Part shown: positions 34,940 through 51,606 of the stretch, piece after piece | How positions within the stretch are numbered: position 1 is the stretch's first letter | Layout: every line of letters begins with the position of its first letter | Source: Poa pratensis | Taxonomy: Eukaryota; Streptophyta; Magnoliopsida; Poales; Poaceae | Direction: 5' to 3' | DNA length: 64,000 nucleotides | Assembly: GCA_947311845.1 (NCBI GenBank) | Contig: CAMZMU010000059.1 | Location: 34,357,777 to 34,421,776, forward strand | Made by a program: the position numbers and the translations under genes | Notes under the pieces: generated by a model | What the model saw: the letters and a program-made list of their open reading frames with translations, nothing else | Databases searched by the model: none | What the model was told of the DNA's origin: nothing

Positions 34940-36423
34940 ATCTCTACTATCTAAAAAAAAGCAATAGGCGAGATTGGACCAAAAGTGAGATGCAGATTAA
35001 GCAATTCATCCGGCTTATTATTCATCCAAACCTTATTATTCAAAAACTAACCACCAGCACCGTTTTGCCGACGAGGCCGAGATCCTGTAGCCGTCGACCG
35101 TCATTCTTGGTATCGCTGCTCGTCTAGGAGCCTGACTTGCCCTTGCGACAACTTGTACGAGTCCTGCTGTGGCTGCTCCTCCTCGCCGGCCGACGAACCT
35201 GCGAGGGCCTCGGATCAAGAGGAATGGTCGGCCCATCCTAGTGTATTGCCACAGGAGGGAGCGGATTTCCGGAGGGAGAAGAGGCTCGGGCTGACGGAGG
35301 ATGGCGGCGAGTCTCGAGATAAACGACCGCGTGTAGCTGCGTTCGCGGGGGAAGGCGGCGGTGGTTGTCCTCCATGGCGGCGCGAGGCGGCGACGATGGT
35401 CCTCCGTGGCCCGGAGCGCAGGCAGCTCGTCGGCGCCGCTTGGGAAGGAGACGGGGCGCCGCGGCAGTTGTTGTTCTCCGTGGCGGCGATGGGGAAGGAG
35501 AGGCGGCGCGAGAGAAGGAGATGGGGCGGCCGGACACAGAGTGGAGGATGGCGGCCCCGTCTTGAGCGGCGATTGGGAGCACGAGGAGGGCAAGGAGCAC
35601 ATGGCGCGCCGGGATTCATAGCAGATCAGAGGCGGTGGTGTCCGACGTGGGATGAGGAGGCAACGCAGCACATCACAGAAGGTACGGGCTTGAGGAGGGG
35701 TGGCAAGGCGTGGGGGCTGGAGTGCACGGAGAATCTGCTGAGAGCGCCGGTGGCGGAGCTCCACGCCGTCACCATCTATCCTGACACGCTTCTCGGATGC
35801 CCTCCTGTCTTGCGCGGAAGTGCAGGGGAGCGTGGTAAGGTAGGAGAAGGGCGGCGACACAACACAGGAGAGGGGGCAGACGATGGCGGCGGCGCAGAGA
35901 AGCGATATCAGAGGGAGATTGCGTCCTTGCACGGCTAGCCGGATCCGGGGTGAGAGGGAAATCCGGCATGAAATCTGCGGATAGAACCTACGGAAATAAA
36001 TCCGTACGGGAGGACGTACGACGAGTGGAGTTGGACGAAAACCCGACGAAGTGGCGTATTTTTTTTTTTTGCCAAATATGGCCCTTTTGCCGAACTAATG
36101 ACGTATCTGGCCGCTCCCGGAAACTAATTGCAAATCTGACCCCCCGAGGTCGGCGCCAACGCAAATGGAGCCGTTTCGCCGACCTACACAAGGTCGGCTC
36201 CATTTGCGTTGGCGCCGACCTCATGAGTCAGATTTGCAAATTTTGGTTGGCGCCGAACTGCACAAGATCGGCTCCATTTGCGTTGGCGCCGACCTCAGGG
36301 ACCAGATTTGCAATTAGTTCCCGGGAGCGGCCAGATACGTCATTAGTTCGGCAAAAGGGTCAGATTTGGCAAAAAATACCGAAGTGGCAGACTAAGGAAC
36401 GAATTTTTTTAGATAGTAGAGAT
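34940..36423. mobile_element. Unclassified element with perfect 20-bp terminal inverted repeats
   Basis: ATCTCTACTATCTAAAAAAA at 34940-34959 and its exact inverse at 36404-36423. The minus-strand right end looks like a grass Helitron 5' end (TCTCTACTATCTAAAA), but a second inverted copy at the left is not Helitron-like. No target duplication found. The interior (35040-35940) is GC-rich and open on both strands for up to about 298 codons without recognisable domains. A Mutator-type foldback MITE is nested at 36056-36379. Confidence 0.6.
36056..36379. mobile_element. Foldback Mutator-type MITE (324 bp) with nested palindromes
   Basis: Flanked by perfect 9-bp duplications CGAAGTGGC (36047-36055 and 36380-36388); ends GTATTTTTT/AAAAAATAC. 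Arms of over 100 bp pair with each other (GCCGAACTAATGACGTATCT and its inverse, GGCCGCTCCCGG and its inverse). The core holds three copies of GGCGCCAACGCAAATGGAG in mixed orientation, so smaller hairpins can also form inside the large one. Confidence 0.9.
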
Positions 36424-36429
36424 AGAGAT

Positions 36430-36689
36430 AAATAATTCATTTCTTGATTTTTTTGTTGGGAGACAAAGATTTATTAATCAACAAGAGAGTACATTCAGTG
36501 TTAATCGCCTTGGCGATATTCAGCGGTAATTTTGAAGCCAAAAATCAGTTCTACGATGCAGTTTTCCTAAAGAACTTATCTGTTAAAACTTGAATGAAAA
36601 CATTGATTAAACTTTTTGAATTTTTATTGATGCAACTTTTCTATGATTTTCATTGAGTTTCTTGTGGTGTCAACGTGTTCCTATCAGCC
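36430..36689 (-). mobile_element. Possible short LINE 3' end
   Basis: A T-run and the inverse of AATAAA near 36450-36475 suggest the 3' end of a minus-strand LINE. No domain is readable. Confidence 0.3.
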
Positions 36690-36783
36690 GGCGGGGAGGG
36701 GAGGACTTCGTGTCCTAACCATTCACTAAATTCGGTGTGTACTCGGTCCGTTCAGCTTATAATCTTGCACGAACTGATTTTTT
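36690..36783 (+). mobile_element. LINE fragment (zf-RVT side), left of the Helitron
   Basis: Plus-strand reading FTKFGVYSVRSAYNLART is the motif just before the zf-RVT domain of plant LINEs. It continues after the Helitron at 38299, so the two pieces are one LINE. Confidence 0.7.
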
Positions 36784-38298
36784 TCTATACTACTATTAAA
36801 AGATCAAACTTCGCCGGATACATTAAATCTATGCCGTACGATCTTTGATCAACGAATCGGATTGTCCGATCCGTGTTGAGCTACGTCCCGAAGCGTTATT
36901 TCCTTTTTTCCCTGAGTTAGGCCGAACACGACCGAGGCGTCGCTCTGGGTGGAGGGCAGTGGGGTCGGAAGCTGTTGGAGCTCGCCGTGGTCGTCGCCAG
37001 GGTCTGCACCGACGCCGCCTACGGCGCGCCGCCCTGGCCGCGCCCCTCTGCTCGAACCTCCGCCGCGGTTCAACACCGGCCTGCCGGGAAGACGCCGCGC
37101 TGGCGGGCGAGCGGCGGCCGTGGCTAAAGCGAGGGAGTCGGCGCGACGGGAGCGGCTACATCACGGAGAAGTGTAACTGCTTCCTTCGCCGGCGCAGGCA
37201 ATTGATCAACGTCGGAGGCCGACGCGAGTACGCTAGGGAGCATACGACGCCAGCGGCGTGTTCGCGTGGTGGATTGGGAGGCCGGTGCATCCAGAGTCCA
37301 CCTCCACGTCGTGAGTGGGGCACAGGGAGCAGCTCTCCCGCCAGCGTGGGCCGGTTCACAACATCGTGCGACAGGCTGAGGGTTCTCGCCGGGCAGGAGG
37401 CTGACATGCATCGCCCGGGCTGGAGGCGATGTGAATCAGGTGAAGTGAAGGGGAGGGGAGCCGACCGGAGGTTGAGATGCAGGGAAGGGAGAGGCGCTCC
37501 TTGTTGGTGGGGTGCTCCCAGTAGCAGGGAGAGAGCCGTGGACGGGTTCGCAGGGTAGGGAAGGTAGCTGGTGGCGGGAAAGCCACACTCCGGCAACCTG
37601 CCTGCATCCCCGCGGCGGCTCTTACCTCTGAACTTATTCTGGTGCTAACTGCTAAGTCTGAACATAGCGGAAGCGCCGCTGTTCCGTTTGTGCAGGTGGC
37701 CGGCTGGTATCTTTCTAATTTTCTGCTGTCTAACCGGATTGATCTGCTATGGGGCTGCTGAAACTGGCATAATCAGCATCACGAGCTGCAGCAAAAATCG
37801 AACTGTTAGTTCACCATCAGTGCGTGCAAGCGTCTTGAGGTGAATTGCAATTCTTTTCGGCCAAATGAAGTGTTAGTTCCATCTTCCATGTTGAGCTGTT
37901 GCTCGCTACTGCTTCATATTCTGCTATTATCCCCTATAAAGCTATATGTTTCTTCTCTCCTTTTGCATCCTCCGGTATGCAGTATGCACTGATGGCCGCA
38001 GCTGCTAATTAATCCAATTAATCCCGGCTACAAAGTAGCAGCAACGTACTATTAAATAATTCCTTGCAAAACTATTTCAGTTCTGATGTGAATCTCTTGC
38101 AGCTGGTTGAAAGCAATTTAATTATGGTTGCATTGCATTAGAAATGACATTTCATGTGCACTGTTTGCAGGTCATTCAGGGTTTTTGTTGTAATGCCTAA
38201 GAGTGGTTGATTATGAAAGTTAAGCAACATGATAATTGCAGGTTCGAAATTTCCTGAGCGCATTTTGGAGACGTGCGTTGCACGTACATTCCAACTAG
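36784..38298 (+). mobile_element. Helitron (1.5 kb) inserted in a LINE
   Basis: The 5' end TCTATACTACTATTAAAAG is a grass Helitron 5' terminus. The 3' end has the hairpin ACGTGCGTTGCACGT (38272-38286) followed by ACATTCCAACTAG and a host T. LINE coding resumes directly after it. The interior 36900-37600 is GC-rich with open frames on both strands (captured gene pieces likely, source unknown), and 37620-38250 is non-coding. No Rep/helicase. The 5' host base is T, not the expected A, so the T-run at the left edge may hide the exact start. Confidence 0.8.
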
Positions 38299-39353
38299 TC
38301 ATTGACAAAAGCAAGAAGGGAAGCGGATCGAGCTCAGGAATTGTGGGTGATGCCAGCTTTGGAAAAAGCTTTGTGACTATTTGGCACTTGCGGTTGGCCC
38401 GGAATGATGTCAGAAACGGTGAAGCTATGAGACATCCTCATTCAGTGGCCGCTCAGATCAGAGCATATGTCGAAATGATTGAACTGCATCTCTTTGGTTC
38501 CGAGACTTCTACTAGGCGTGACTCCACACTTTCATCTGCTCGCTGGACTCCGCCACCGGAAGGAACGGTATGTGTTAATGTTGATGCAGCTCTTTTCCCT
38601 CCCTCTCGTCAGATGGGTACAGGCGTCGTAATCCAGAACCACAGAGGTGAATACTTGACTGCGTGCAGCGAGCTTCAACAGGAGGTTACGGCGCCAGAAA
38701 TGGCTGAGGCGTTGGCATGTCACCATGCGGTATCCCTGGCTATCGACGAGGGTTTCGACAAAATTGTGGTGGTCTCTGACTGCCTCTCGCTGATTCAGCG
38801 TATCAATTCTACGGAGCTGGTGGTCTCCAAACTTTCATCTGCTCGCTAGACTCCGCCGCCGGAAGGAACGGTATGTGTTAATGTTGACGCAGCTCTTTTC
38901 CCTCCCTCTCGTCAGATGGGTACATGTGTCGTAATCCGGAACCACAGAGGTGAATGCTTGACTGCGTGCAGCGAGCTTCAGCAGGAGGTTACGGCGCCAG
39001 AAATGGCTGAGGCGTTGGCATGTCGCCACGCGGTATCCCTGGCTGTCGACGAGGGTTTCGACAAAATTGTGGTGGTCTCTGACTGCCTCTCGCTGATTCA
39101 GCGTATCAATTCTACGGAGCTGGATCGAAGCTTGGTGGGCGTGGTGGTTCAAGATTAAGCACATCAGCTCCGGCTTGACCAAGATTTTCTTTATGCATGC
39201 TTTTCGTCATTGTAATGAAACAACACATGTTCTTGCTCGCTCTGCTCAGCAGCTTGTTTCTTCTATTTTTAGAAATTTTGAACCGGAGTGTATCCGGGAG
39301 ACTTTATATAATGGTTTGTTGTGATCAATAAAGTGCGGAATTCTATAAAAAAA
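38299..39353 (+). mobile_element. LINE RNase H region with a 301-bp internal tandem duplication
   Basis: Plus-strand LINE reading FGKSFVTIWHLRLARNDVRNGE, then an RNase H domain (RWTPPPEGTVCVNVDAALF, APEMAEALACHHAV, VVSDCLSLI). About 300 bases (38528-38828) are repeated at 38829-39129, with the second copy starting at a Trp-to-stop change (CGCTAGACT). The 3' end has GATCAATAAAGTG and an A-run at about 39346-39353. No TSD was determined. Confidence 0.85.
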
Positions 39354-39422
39354 CGTGTCATGGTTGCATATAGTTTTTTAGCGTACCACGTCGTATTGTA
39401 TGATCGTCCATGGTGAACTCTG

Positions 39423-39860
39423 TTTTTTTGCGAGTTAAAGGAAATATATTAAACAGCAACCATAGAGTTATCAAGCTGAATACAAGATGTGATACAATCC
39501 GGAGCCTGGGTCATCCAGGTACTCTCCGGTCTAGCAACAGAGGTTTGCTTAGCTAAACAGTGAGCTACCACATTAGCAGCCCGCTTAACATAGGTAAAAC
39601 TGAAAGAACTAAACTTCTTAGCGGTTTCTTGGATATCATAGAGGATAGAGAGCACCTCAGACCTATTCTTCTCCCTGGTCTTCCAAAGATCGATCGGGTT
39701 TTGACAATCCGTTTCCACATGGTGAACTCCGTTGATTCTGTGCTGACGACGCAAAATCACTTTGCCACACACAAAAACAGGGGAAGGAGAACTTTGCAAT
39801 TTACGAGGTGCGTAAACCCAAATAGCCCCAACCAAGCTGTCCCCACATGTCAGTCAGAGA
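39423..39860 (-). mobile_element. LINE RNase H 3' fragment upstream of RPS15A
   Basis: The minus-strand frame of 128 codons has the second half of a LINE RNase H (HHVETDCQNPIDLW, YVKRAANVVAHCLAK with the catalytic His), and the T-run at 39423-39429 is the poly(A) tail. It ends only about 100 bp before the GC-rich 5' leader of RPS15A, so it lies in that gene's promoter region. Confidence 0.82.
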
Positions 39861-39944
39861 CATGAACCATTGCTGAAAATATTTCCAGCGAAGGGCCAAA
39901 CTGAAAAAACGCGCGCGCATCGCCCTAGGGCAACCACACCTCGG

Positions 39945-40120
39945 AGCAACGCATCGTCGTCCAATCCAAATCCAACGTACGTGGATCCGTCTGCCCTTCC
40001 TTTTAATCTCTCAAAACCCTCGAGGGCTGCTTCCCCTGAGCCGTCGCCTTCCTCCTCGCCCTCGCCCCCCCGCCGCCACTCCACCGAGCACAGAGCTCTC
40101 GCGGCTTCGCTCCCCCGCAA
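39945..40120 (+). other. RPS15A: RPS15A 5' UTR exon (approximate start)
   Basis: A CT-rich, GC-rich leader ending CCCGCAAG|GTACGT at 40120, a strong donor. The matching acceptor TTAG at 41175-41178 lies just before the coding exon. A leader intron is common in plant ribosomal-protein genes. TCAAAACCCTCG near 40011-40022 resembles a telo-box-like motif. The exact transcription start is not visible. Confidence 0.65.
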
Positions 40121-41178
40121 GGTACGTCTCCGCCGGATCCTCGACCCCCTCCCTTTCTCCTTCCTCCCCTGCGCGTAGAGATCTTGGAAGGGTAGGCGGC
40201 GGAGGCATCTGCTACAAGAATGTTGTCGTGCCCGCTGTTATCGACCAGATCCTTGGGTTGTTCGCTGTTAATCGTGTCTCGCCCATCTGTTTATTGGTCT
40301 GCTTCACTGCTCAATGGTGCGAAATACTACGGTTTCGGTTGTTAGGGTGGATTAATATGTCTTAGAATCGCGCGTTTGCTGAGTAGATCCCTTAGTCAGG
40401 AATATGTCGTGGGATTGTGCGATGGTAAATTGAAGAATGAAATACGTTCTGTTGCGCATCAGAAGCACAGGGTGACGGTCTGCCCGTATTATTCCTGCAG
40501 GATTCTTCCAACGAATCATGCAGTCAATTGTGTCTAGTTGCTCTTTCTGTATCGGCAGGTTTACTGTTTTGGACGTAGGGGAACCAAATATTCTGCTTAG
40601 CCACGATGTTCGTTGTATTAAGTTGGGTTGGGTAATCATGAATTTTGGGAGGGGCTTCTTGTGGCATGTTTGTTATCTTAGTCTGCTTTATGCCCCACGG
40701 TTTACTAGAAACAAGCTCAGCTTCTGCTCTGTAGGAAATTAAGTAGTGCATGATTGTTTATCCTGCTGTGTAACATTTTAAGTTTGGGGCCTGATCCTAT
40801 GTTCGTGTTAGCTAGTCCAGTTAGGTGTCTTCTAATGGGAGAAGAAGAAATGTGTCCTTTTCTGATGATGCGGTGGTGCCAAACAAAACTCAGATGCTTA
40901 TCCTCCTGCCATTTTTCATTTAGTTATCAATGTTGTGAAAATGACAATTTAGAGGTTGTCCTACAGCTCCACTCTCATTTTATTCTGTGTCCTCAGCATA
41001 CTTTTGTATGTTGGATGTTCTCTTCATTTTTGTAACATGTGAAACCATGCCTTTTGCTGTTATTTAAACCAGGCTTGCCATTCTTCATGTTTACATTTGA
41101 GTATATTCTTTCAAGTTCCCTAGCACAACTACATGGTGTATTTTTTTACTGATCTTTGTGCCTCTGTCTGAATGTTAG

Positions 41179-41785
<607 letters not shown>

Positions 41786-43465
41786 ATGAAAATTTTGTTA
41801 AAGGTTATCAAATTGGTCTGATAGGATGTTATCTCAGGACATCAGGGTCGTGTACTTTTTGCCTTCATAGCTGTGATGGCTTTGTTCTGTTCTGTTGGAT
41901 TCCTTTAATTATGAGATGCACTTCCAAATTTGAGCCTTACATGCGATCAATTATGACATTGAGGATGCCATTTATGCTCATTTCCATGTGTGTTCTAGCC
42001 TGTGCTGTATTGCCGAAGCTCCATATCATACACAGTCTGTGCCATTAGTCTATCTGGATTCTTATGGTGCTTGTTTTATTCAATTATTCTTGCATTCCGG
42101 CTCCATTTAGCTGGACAGGGGCCCTCTTGATGGGTTATCCATCAAGATGATCTCATTTTAGCATACCATTTTGTATGCCTCCAGTTGGTTGTATCATATT
42201 AGGTGATTCTTATCTGTTACTTATATATTTCTTCTAAAACAGCATATAGACATCATTATCAAAACTAACTTACTCTAGGAAGATGGCCGTTTCCACATGT
42301 ATAATTTAAGCATTCAGATTTCTTTCTTATTGAGAGTAACATTCTCCAAGATCAAGTCATGAAGCCTCTGTTATTTAGAAATATTATTTCTGAAACAATA
42401 CCGGAGTCTTCATGACTAAGCATTGCATGTGCTACGGTCCTTTGACATAGAACTGGTCTAATCATCTGGAACTGGTCTTATTGGACAGTCGACAATGAGC
42501 TGTTGTTTGGAGGCACTTGGGGCTAGTTGTGAGTTGTGACAGACAAGTCCTAAACGCAGGGTAACCTCACCTTAATGCCTCGGTGGGACGATATGTCGAG
42601 CTACTTTTGCGTGCTGTAACAGCACTACAACGAATATGGCAAGTAAACATTTTGAAGTCTTGGTGGCATGGAGGCTGCGTGACCACCCACACAAAGGACG
42701 TTGTGGAGTTGAAAGGAAGCCAGTGCTATTCCCTTTCCTCCACCATTCACTCAAAAAGAATGGCCATCTTAAGACGATGGTTATCGATTGCTTATGCTTG
42801 GCACTGCTCATAGGTTCCCTTTGGCCCCTCTTACCTCCACTAAGACAAGAATGACCAAGTCTGAAGTTGATTGAATGGTCATTTCAAGCATCTGATCTTA
42901 CTTTTCCTTCGAACTGATTTTGAGACCACCTCCTAGGGTATAGTGGATTTTGAAAGCATGACAGTAAGTCATCCGTCCGTGGGTCATAGTTTCGGAAGCT
43001 AACGTCTGTTTTTTTTGTGCAAAAAAAAACATTGTTGTGATACATGACACTTTGGTTATGTAAATTTCACATATTTGATGGGTGCATTTGTTCCTCACCG
43101 AGTCAAATTTAGCATTTAGGTCAAAAAATTCTTCCTCCAAGGTAAACCAAGGTTACACAATTGATCACCATAAGTGTGCCCAAAGATTATACAGTTGATC
43201 ACTAGGAGCAAGTTTCCGCCCTCGCGTCATAATTCTTCCGCTCTTGCGATAAGTCACGCATACTCCATAGTTAGATAGCGGTGCCGATTGCCGATGGTGC
43301 ATTCTGGTTACACTCTACGCGATATAGCAAAACATTTTTTTTGGTAATATAAAGAATATCCCATTTTCTTCGATCAAGTCCCTCAACAAAGGAAAACACA
43401 CCCGCATGCCTGATTCATGCATTTGATGTGAAGCTATATATTTTCTACGGGGAGGTTTGAAACTA
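41786..43465. other. RPS15A 3' flank, no gene recognised
   Basis: The 3' UTR probably occupies the first 200-300 bases (TTAATTATGAGATGC near 41907). The remainder holds only short frames with no motif. Confidence 0.45.
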
Positions 43466-43544
43466 CTCCCTCCGTTCTAAAATACTTGTCTTTCATTTGT
43501 CTAAATTCGGATGTACCTAGACAAGTATTTTAGAACGGAGGGAG
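43466..43544. mobile_element. Stowaway MITE (79 bp)
   Basis: CTCCCTCCGTTCTAAAATAC and its near-perfect inverse, flanked by TA (43464-43465, 43545-43546). It lies about 500 bp upstream of the RabE1 start. Confidence 0.92.
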
Positions 43545-44084
43545 TACTTTCCTTAAGAGAATTTCACATTTTTATGGTCAAATTTGTTCTTCAACGAGTC
43601 AAATTTAGAAAGTTAGGCAAAATTGTTTGTCTCCTCCAAGGTGTGGAGAACAAAGGTTACACAGTTAATCCATCTAAAAAAGGGTTACACACTTGATCGC
43701 CACATATGTACCCAAGTTCCATCTGACATCTGCATCTGCCCCACAAAACACAGAAAACAAAACAAGCACAAAGACGCTCGCGAGGCCGACGAATCAAACC
43801 ACCTCCCATCATTTAACCCCGTCAAAAAAATTCGCCGTCTCCTCTTCTCTTCTCTCCTCGCCCCGCCCCGCCCCGCCTCGCTCCTCCCCAGATCCGCCAC
43901 CGGCCGCACCTCGATCCCCGCCACCCCCTCGTCTGCCAGTAAGCCAGCCGATCCCCCGCCGCGCCCCCGCCACGCGCGACGCCAGCCATTCCTCTCGCGT
44001 GACCCTGACTCGTTTGTATTCTCCTCGCAGGTCGGGGGATTGGCGGAGGCGCCGATCGACGGGTAGGAGGAGGGCGCGCGCGAC

Positions 44085-47543
<3,459 letters not shown>

Positions 47544-48634
47544 TGGACTGCTGGGTCCGGGTGATCATTGTTTATTTGACATCATTCAGTTCCTGCTTGT
47601 CTGTTATAGGAAGAATGTCAAGAAGAAAGCTATGACTTATGATACAGATCTGGTTGTACCTATATTCGCCTCCCATTCTTTGAAGCAACTACCCTTGCTT
47701 TTGACTTAGCTGTTGCAATTGGTGGGAGCTATTGTACGCTGGATTTTCAGTCTGTTGAACCTCTCGCTACAGTGTGTAATCATTTCTTAATCCATGCTGT
47801 TGGCCTGCTTTGGTTTCTTTAGAGCAATCAATGTATGGAATAACTTATCTGTTGCTGTGGTGTGAACTTGATTCTGTTCTTGCGTGCACTTACTTTTGTT
47901 TCAGTCCACTGGAATTCAATGAAATCTCATTCGCCTTTTGTAGCCTTGAGATAAACTCTTAACCATATTCGTTCTCATGTCACATGACGTAGTATACTAC
48001 TTTCTCCTTGCCATGATATAGTGCATATCAGATATTTTAAACGCACACCTTGTAAATTTGTATCAAGTTGTCGAGAAAATTGTCTATTGCTACGATACTA
48101 AATGTATACCATATGAAAGTTCATTTCATGATGAATTGAATGGTATTAATTTGGTTTGTTAGATGTCTATTTTTTACTATAATTTTGATTAAAGTTCACA
48201 CTGTTTGACTTTTGAAATATCTCGTATGCACTACATTTTAGCAAGGAGGGAGTACCAATCTAAAAGTCCGCGGTTACATTTCCTAAGATTGCATATCTTT
48301 TGTTCTCTAGTTTCAGTCTTAGAATGTGTAAGGTGACCGCGATATACAGAAAATTTCGATTAGCAAGACTTAAAACAAAAGGAATGGCTGAACAAGAGGG
48401 CGACCGAACAACAGCAACTTCTCTCTGTGCAGTTAGAAGACGACTAGACATTTCTTGCAACGAGTTCTTAGGAACATAAGGAGAATAAGGAAGCTCATAC
48501 ACTTCTTTTTCTCTCCATATCCGTAGGATGCCAATGATAAAAACCCAACAAGAAGAAAAACATACCATCATGGCATCAACCAACAACACCCCCCCCTCCT
48601 CCCCCCAAAAAAAATCCCCACCCCCACCCCCCTG
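47544..48634. other. RabE1 3' flank; Stowaway-like relic; C-rich tract
   Basis: The 3' UTR probably runs to about 47940. At 48180-48254 a half-element ends in AAGGAGGGAGTA, the 3' end of a Stowaway-like MITE with no partner end. At 48587-48633 there is a run of C and A homopolymers next to transposon copy B. No gene. Confidence 0.5.
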
Positions 48635-51606
48635 GGCTCGTTTGGTCGCTGGGTGTAAAACACCCTGGGTAGATACACCACTTGGGGAATTTTGGACCGC
48701 ACGTGGTTTCCCCTTCCATGCGGGGGAAACTCCACTCATTCCCTGTTGCTATTTGGTAGCCAGGGCCCAGGGGGAGGGGGGACAGAGGAAGCCCAGCTAT
48801 TTGGTTCTGCTGCCTCTATAAATTTAAGCTGCCTCTACAAATTTAATTGATTCATAAATTTCATAGACAATAGATTTGTAAATTATGTAATCATAACAGA
48901 ACCAGGAATTTCAAAATAAGATGTGACTCTGCATCAGATAACTACACAGAATAACAATAAAATTAGAAAAAATAACACGGATAATTCTTTAACACAAACG
49001 AGTGAGGGAAAGCATCCAAACGGCGTGCATTCACATCTCGACACCTGACGAGACGATTCATTGCAGCAATATATGAATTACATGTTCAAACGTACTAGCT
49101 TTAAAACTTGTATACATTAGTTCCATTCGATATAAGCAACTAATAAATTACAAGCCGTGTATCATGATTCCAATCTCAATCAAAACATCGCGTTTTCATC
49201 GTGATTTCTGAATCTGATGCCCTTGCTATTAACTCTGAGTAATCCAAGCTTGTACTGCAGAATACATCAATAAGCTTTGTGAGCATATACATCAATAAGT
49301 AAATTGCAGCTCTAAATTTGTGCACTCAACATACAGGCAGATATAGAAATAGATACTCTGATTAAATGTGAATGCAATAGGGAACAACAGTAGCTGAAAC
49401 AAACCCAACAACAATATTCATGGAAAACAAGTCTACGTTGCTAGACATCCATACTAGCAGACAAGGAAGACCAGGTGATTGTTTCTGGCAGCAATTATAC
49501 AAGTACAGTTCAAGCAATTATACAAGTACAGTTCAATCGAGCAGGCAATTAATTGCAGAAAGCAAAACCGAATCAAGTGGTCAACTATTTATCCATATTA
49601 AGTCAATATGAGCACAACACCTTACTGACAGACTGCAGATTTGATTAGTTACACCAATGGTCATACATACAATGGGGAACATATGGTTCAGTTGCACATA
49701 CTAACTCCTCTGGACCAAACTCCAAACTACAAGCATCAGACAATACTCTGATTTAATACACATAGTACTAGCATTTAACTAAATCAATGCTCTATTTTAG
49801 CCGCTACCCATATGATTATCTCGTGTTACTCTAAGACAATGCAAGAACAAGAATAATTTCTAAAGCTACAAGTAATTACAAAAATACAATGAACCATAAG
49901 GGGCAACACAGTTCAGTACAGCAAAGGTTTCACTAAGGGTACTTGAAATAAAAATCCTATCAGGGGCAACACATTTCAGTTCAGTAATGCAAGAGCTCAC
50001 CTTTGTTTTGTCCATGGCAGCAGCGATTTCTTCTTTCAGCCAAAAGATTCGAAGGCTCGGATCCTTGGTGTTGAGTAAAATTTCTCAATTCAGCTGGCAC
50101 TTGAAAAGCCACAGCGCCTTTGAAAATCCTGGGTGTAGTCACAGCAAGTGACTTTGCAATGTAGACGCTCACCTTTCTCTAACTGCAGGTCCTGCGGTTC
50201 CCTAGACAACCTTGATCTTTTGTACTCGGTAGGCCTCAGGTGGGGAATCTGGAGATGGAAGTGATCATATGATGAGGAATCAAGATGGTGAATCAGCATG
50301 CACAAGCTTAGAATTACAAGAGAAAGCACAGCCCAACTTTGGATTATTACAAATATGAAAATAAAACCATTGATACAGCAGTTTCAAACCTAACATATGA
50401 AGTAACAATTTATACTTCCAATGTTATCTAGAGGCAGCACCCACAACATTTAATTTGATGACCACATGAATTATGTTCTGACTAACAAGATAATGTTATG
50501 ATGAAAGTTTCTGAAACTACATGGGACATGCTATGAAACAATCAGATAGATAAATATATCAAATTCAGGAGACAATCAAATTCTGGACAGATTCTGAACT
50601 GCCTGCTAGATATTACTAACTACTAAAGTTCTTGGTTTCTCCCAGTCAGCTTGAGCTTAGCTGGCTGAGATAAGTAACTGCTCTCACGGCATGGAAAATT
50701 AAATTGTAAAGAACTTCATACACAGAATTAGTTTTATTCCTACTTTATGCCAGAGTAGTGAAAGTGAAATGTAGAAACAAAAACATGTTTTATTTTAAAG
50801 ATCAAAAACATGTTATTTGGTACAGGAAGAAAATAGAAAGATTTTCTGATGCCAAAGGGTTAAAACGAGATCAGATTTTCACAGGAGAAAATAAATATAT
50901 CTTGCTCTTATCATTTGTTACATCTAGGCATCTAAGATAGAATCCAGTCTTGCAAGGGATGTCGTGTGCATATGCATGCACTGTGGATAGAAATTGAGGT
51001 GGAGGTGTGCAAGATTGAGAGAATAGAGGTGCCTGCTGTTGAGATTGCACACGCTGCCGCTTCAGATCTGGGTACCCATGATGATGTTCGGTGATGCGCC
51101 TTTGGCTTGTGGATCTGGGAAAGCAAGTTCATCTTGAGGTCAGCATCAACGGTGGTGAGCAGAAGAAAAGACGAAGAGTAGACTTGGTTGACCTGGTGGC
51201 GGCGGATCTGGTGGTGGCGTGCTCGTCGGTGAAGGACAGGTGGGACGGCGTCCGCGTGGAGTAATGGAAGGAGGAGGAGTTCCCAGGCAAAAAGGAAGAC
51301 GAGATCAGCAGAAGCATCGCTCGAGGTCGCCGGTTCATGGCCGGAGAGAGGTGGATGAGTTCGTCGCTCGCGCCGTCGCCTATCCCTCTCCCTTTCCTCG
51401 TCGCCAGAGCGAGTCGGGGATTTCGTCCCCGACGTCCCGACTAGGGGAACTGTCACCCGGGGAAAGGCCGCGGAAGGGCCCGATTTCCCTCCCCTCGCGG
51501 AGCGCCAAATGGCCCGGGTAGCCTACCCGGGTAAATTCGGCCCGTGGAATTCGCACCCGAGGAAAAGGCCGGGATCCCGGGCTTTTCCCTGCCTACCAAA
51601 TGAGCC
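48635..51606 (-). mobile_element. 2.97 kb DNA transposon, copy B of the inverted pair
   Basis: Inverted copy of 28662-31632, from GGCTCGTTTGGTCGC (inverse of the right end of A) to CCAAATGAGCC (inverse of the left end). Differences from copy A are few: for example one extra base in a C-run near 50129, an altered A/T tract near 50790, and single substitutions. The internal spliced-looking gene is present here too (first-exon ATG near 51338, minus strand). No target duplication found at its present flanks. Confidence 0.75.

Noticed and set aside
35036..35938. Overlapping 298- and 261-codon frames on opposite strands as genes
   Set aside because: Both strands are open because of GC composition, with Arg/Pro/Ser-rich low-complexity products and no domain. 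The block lies inside a mobile element.
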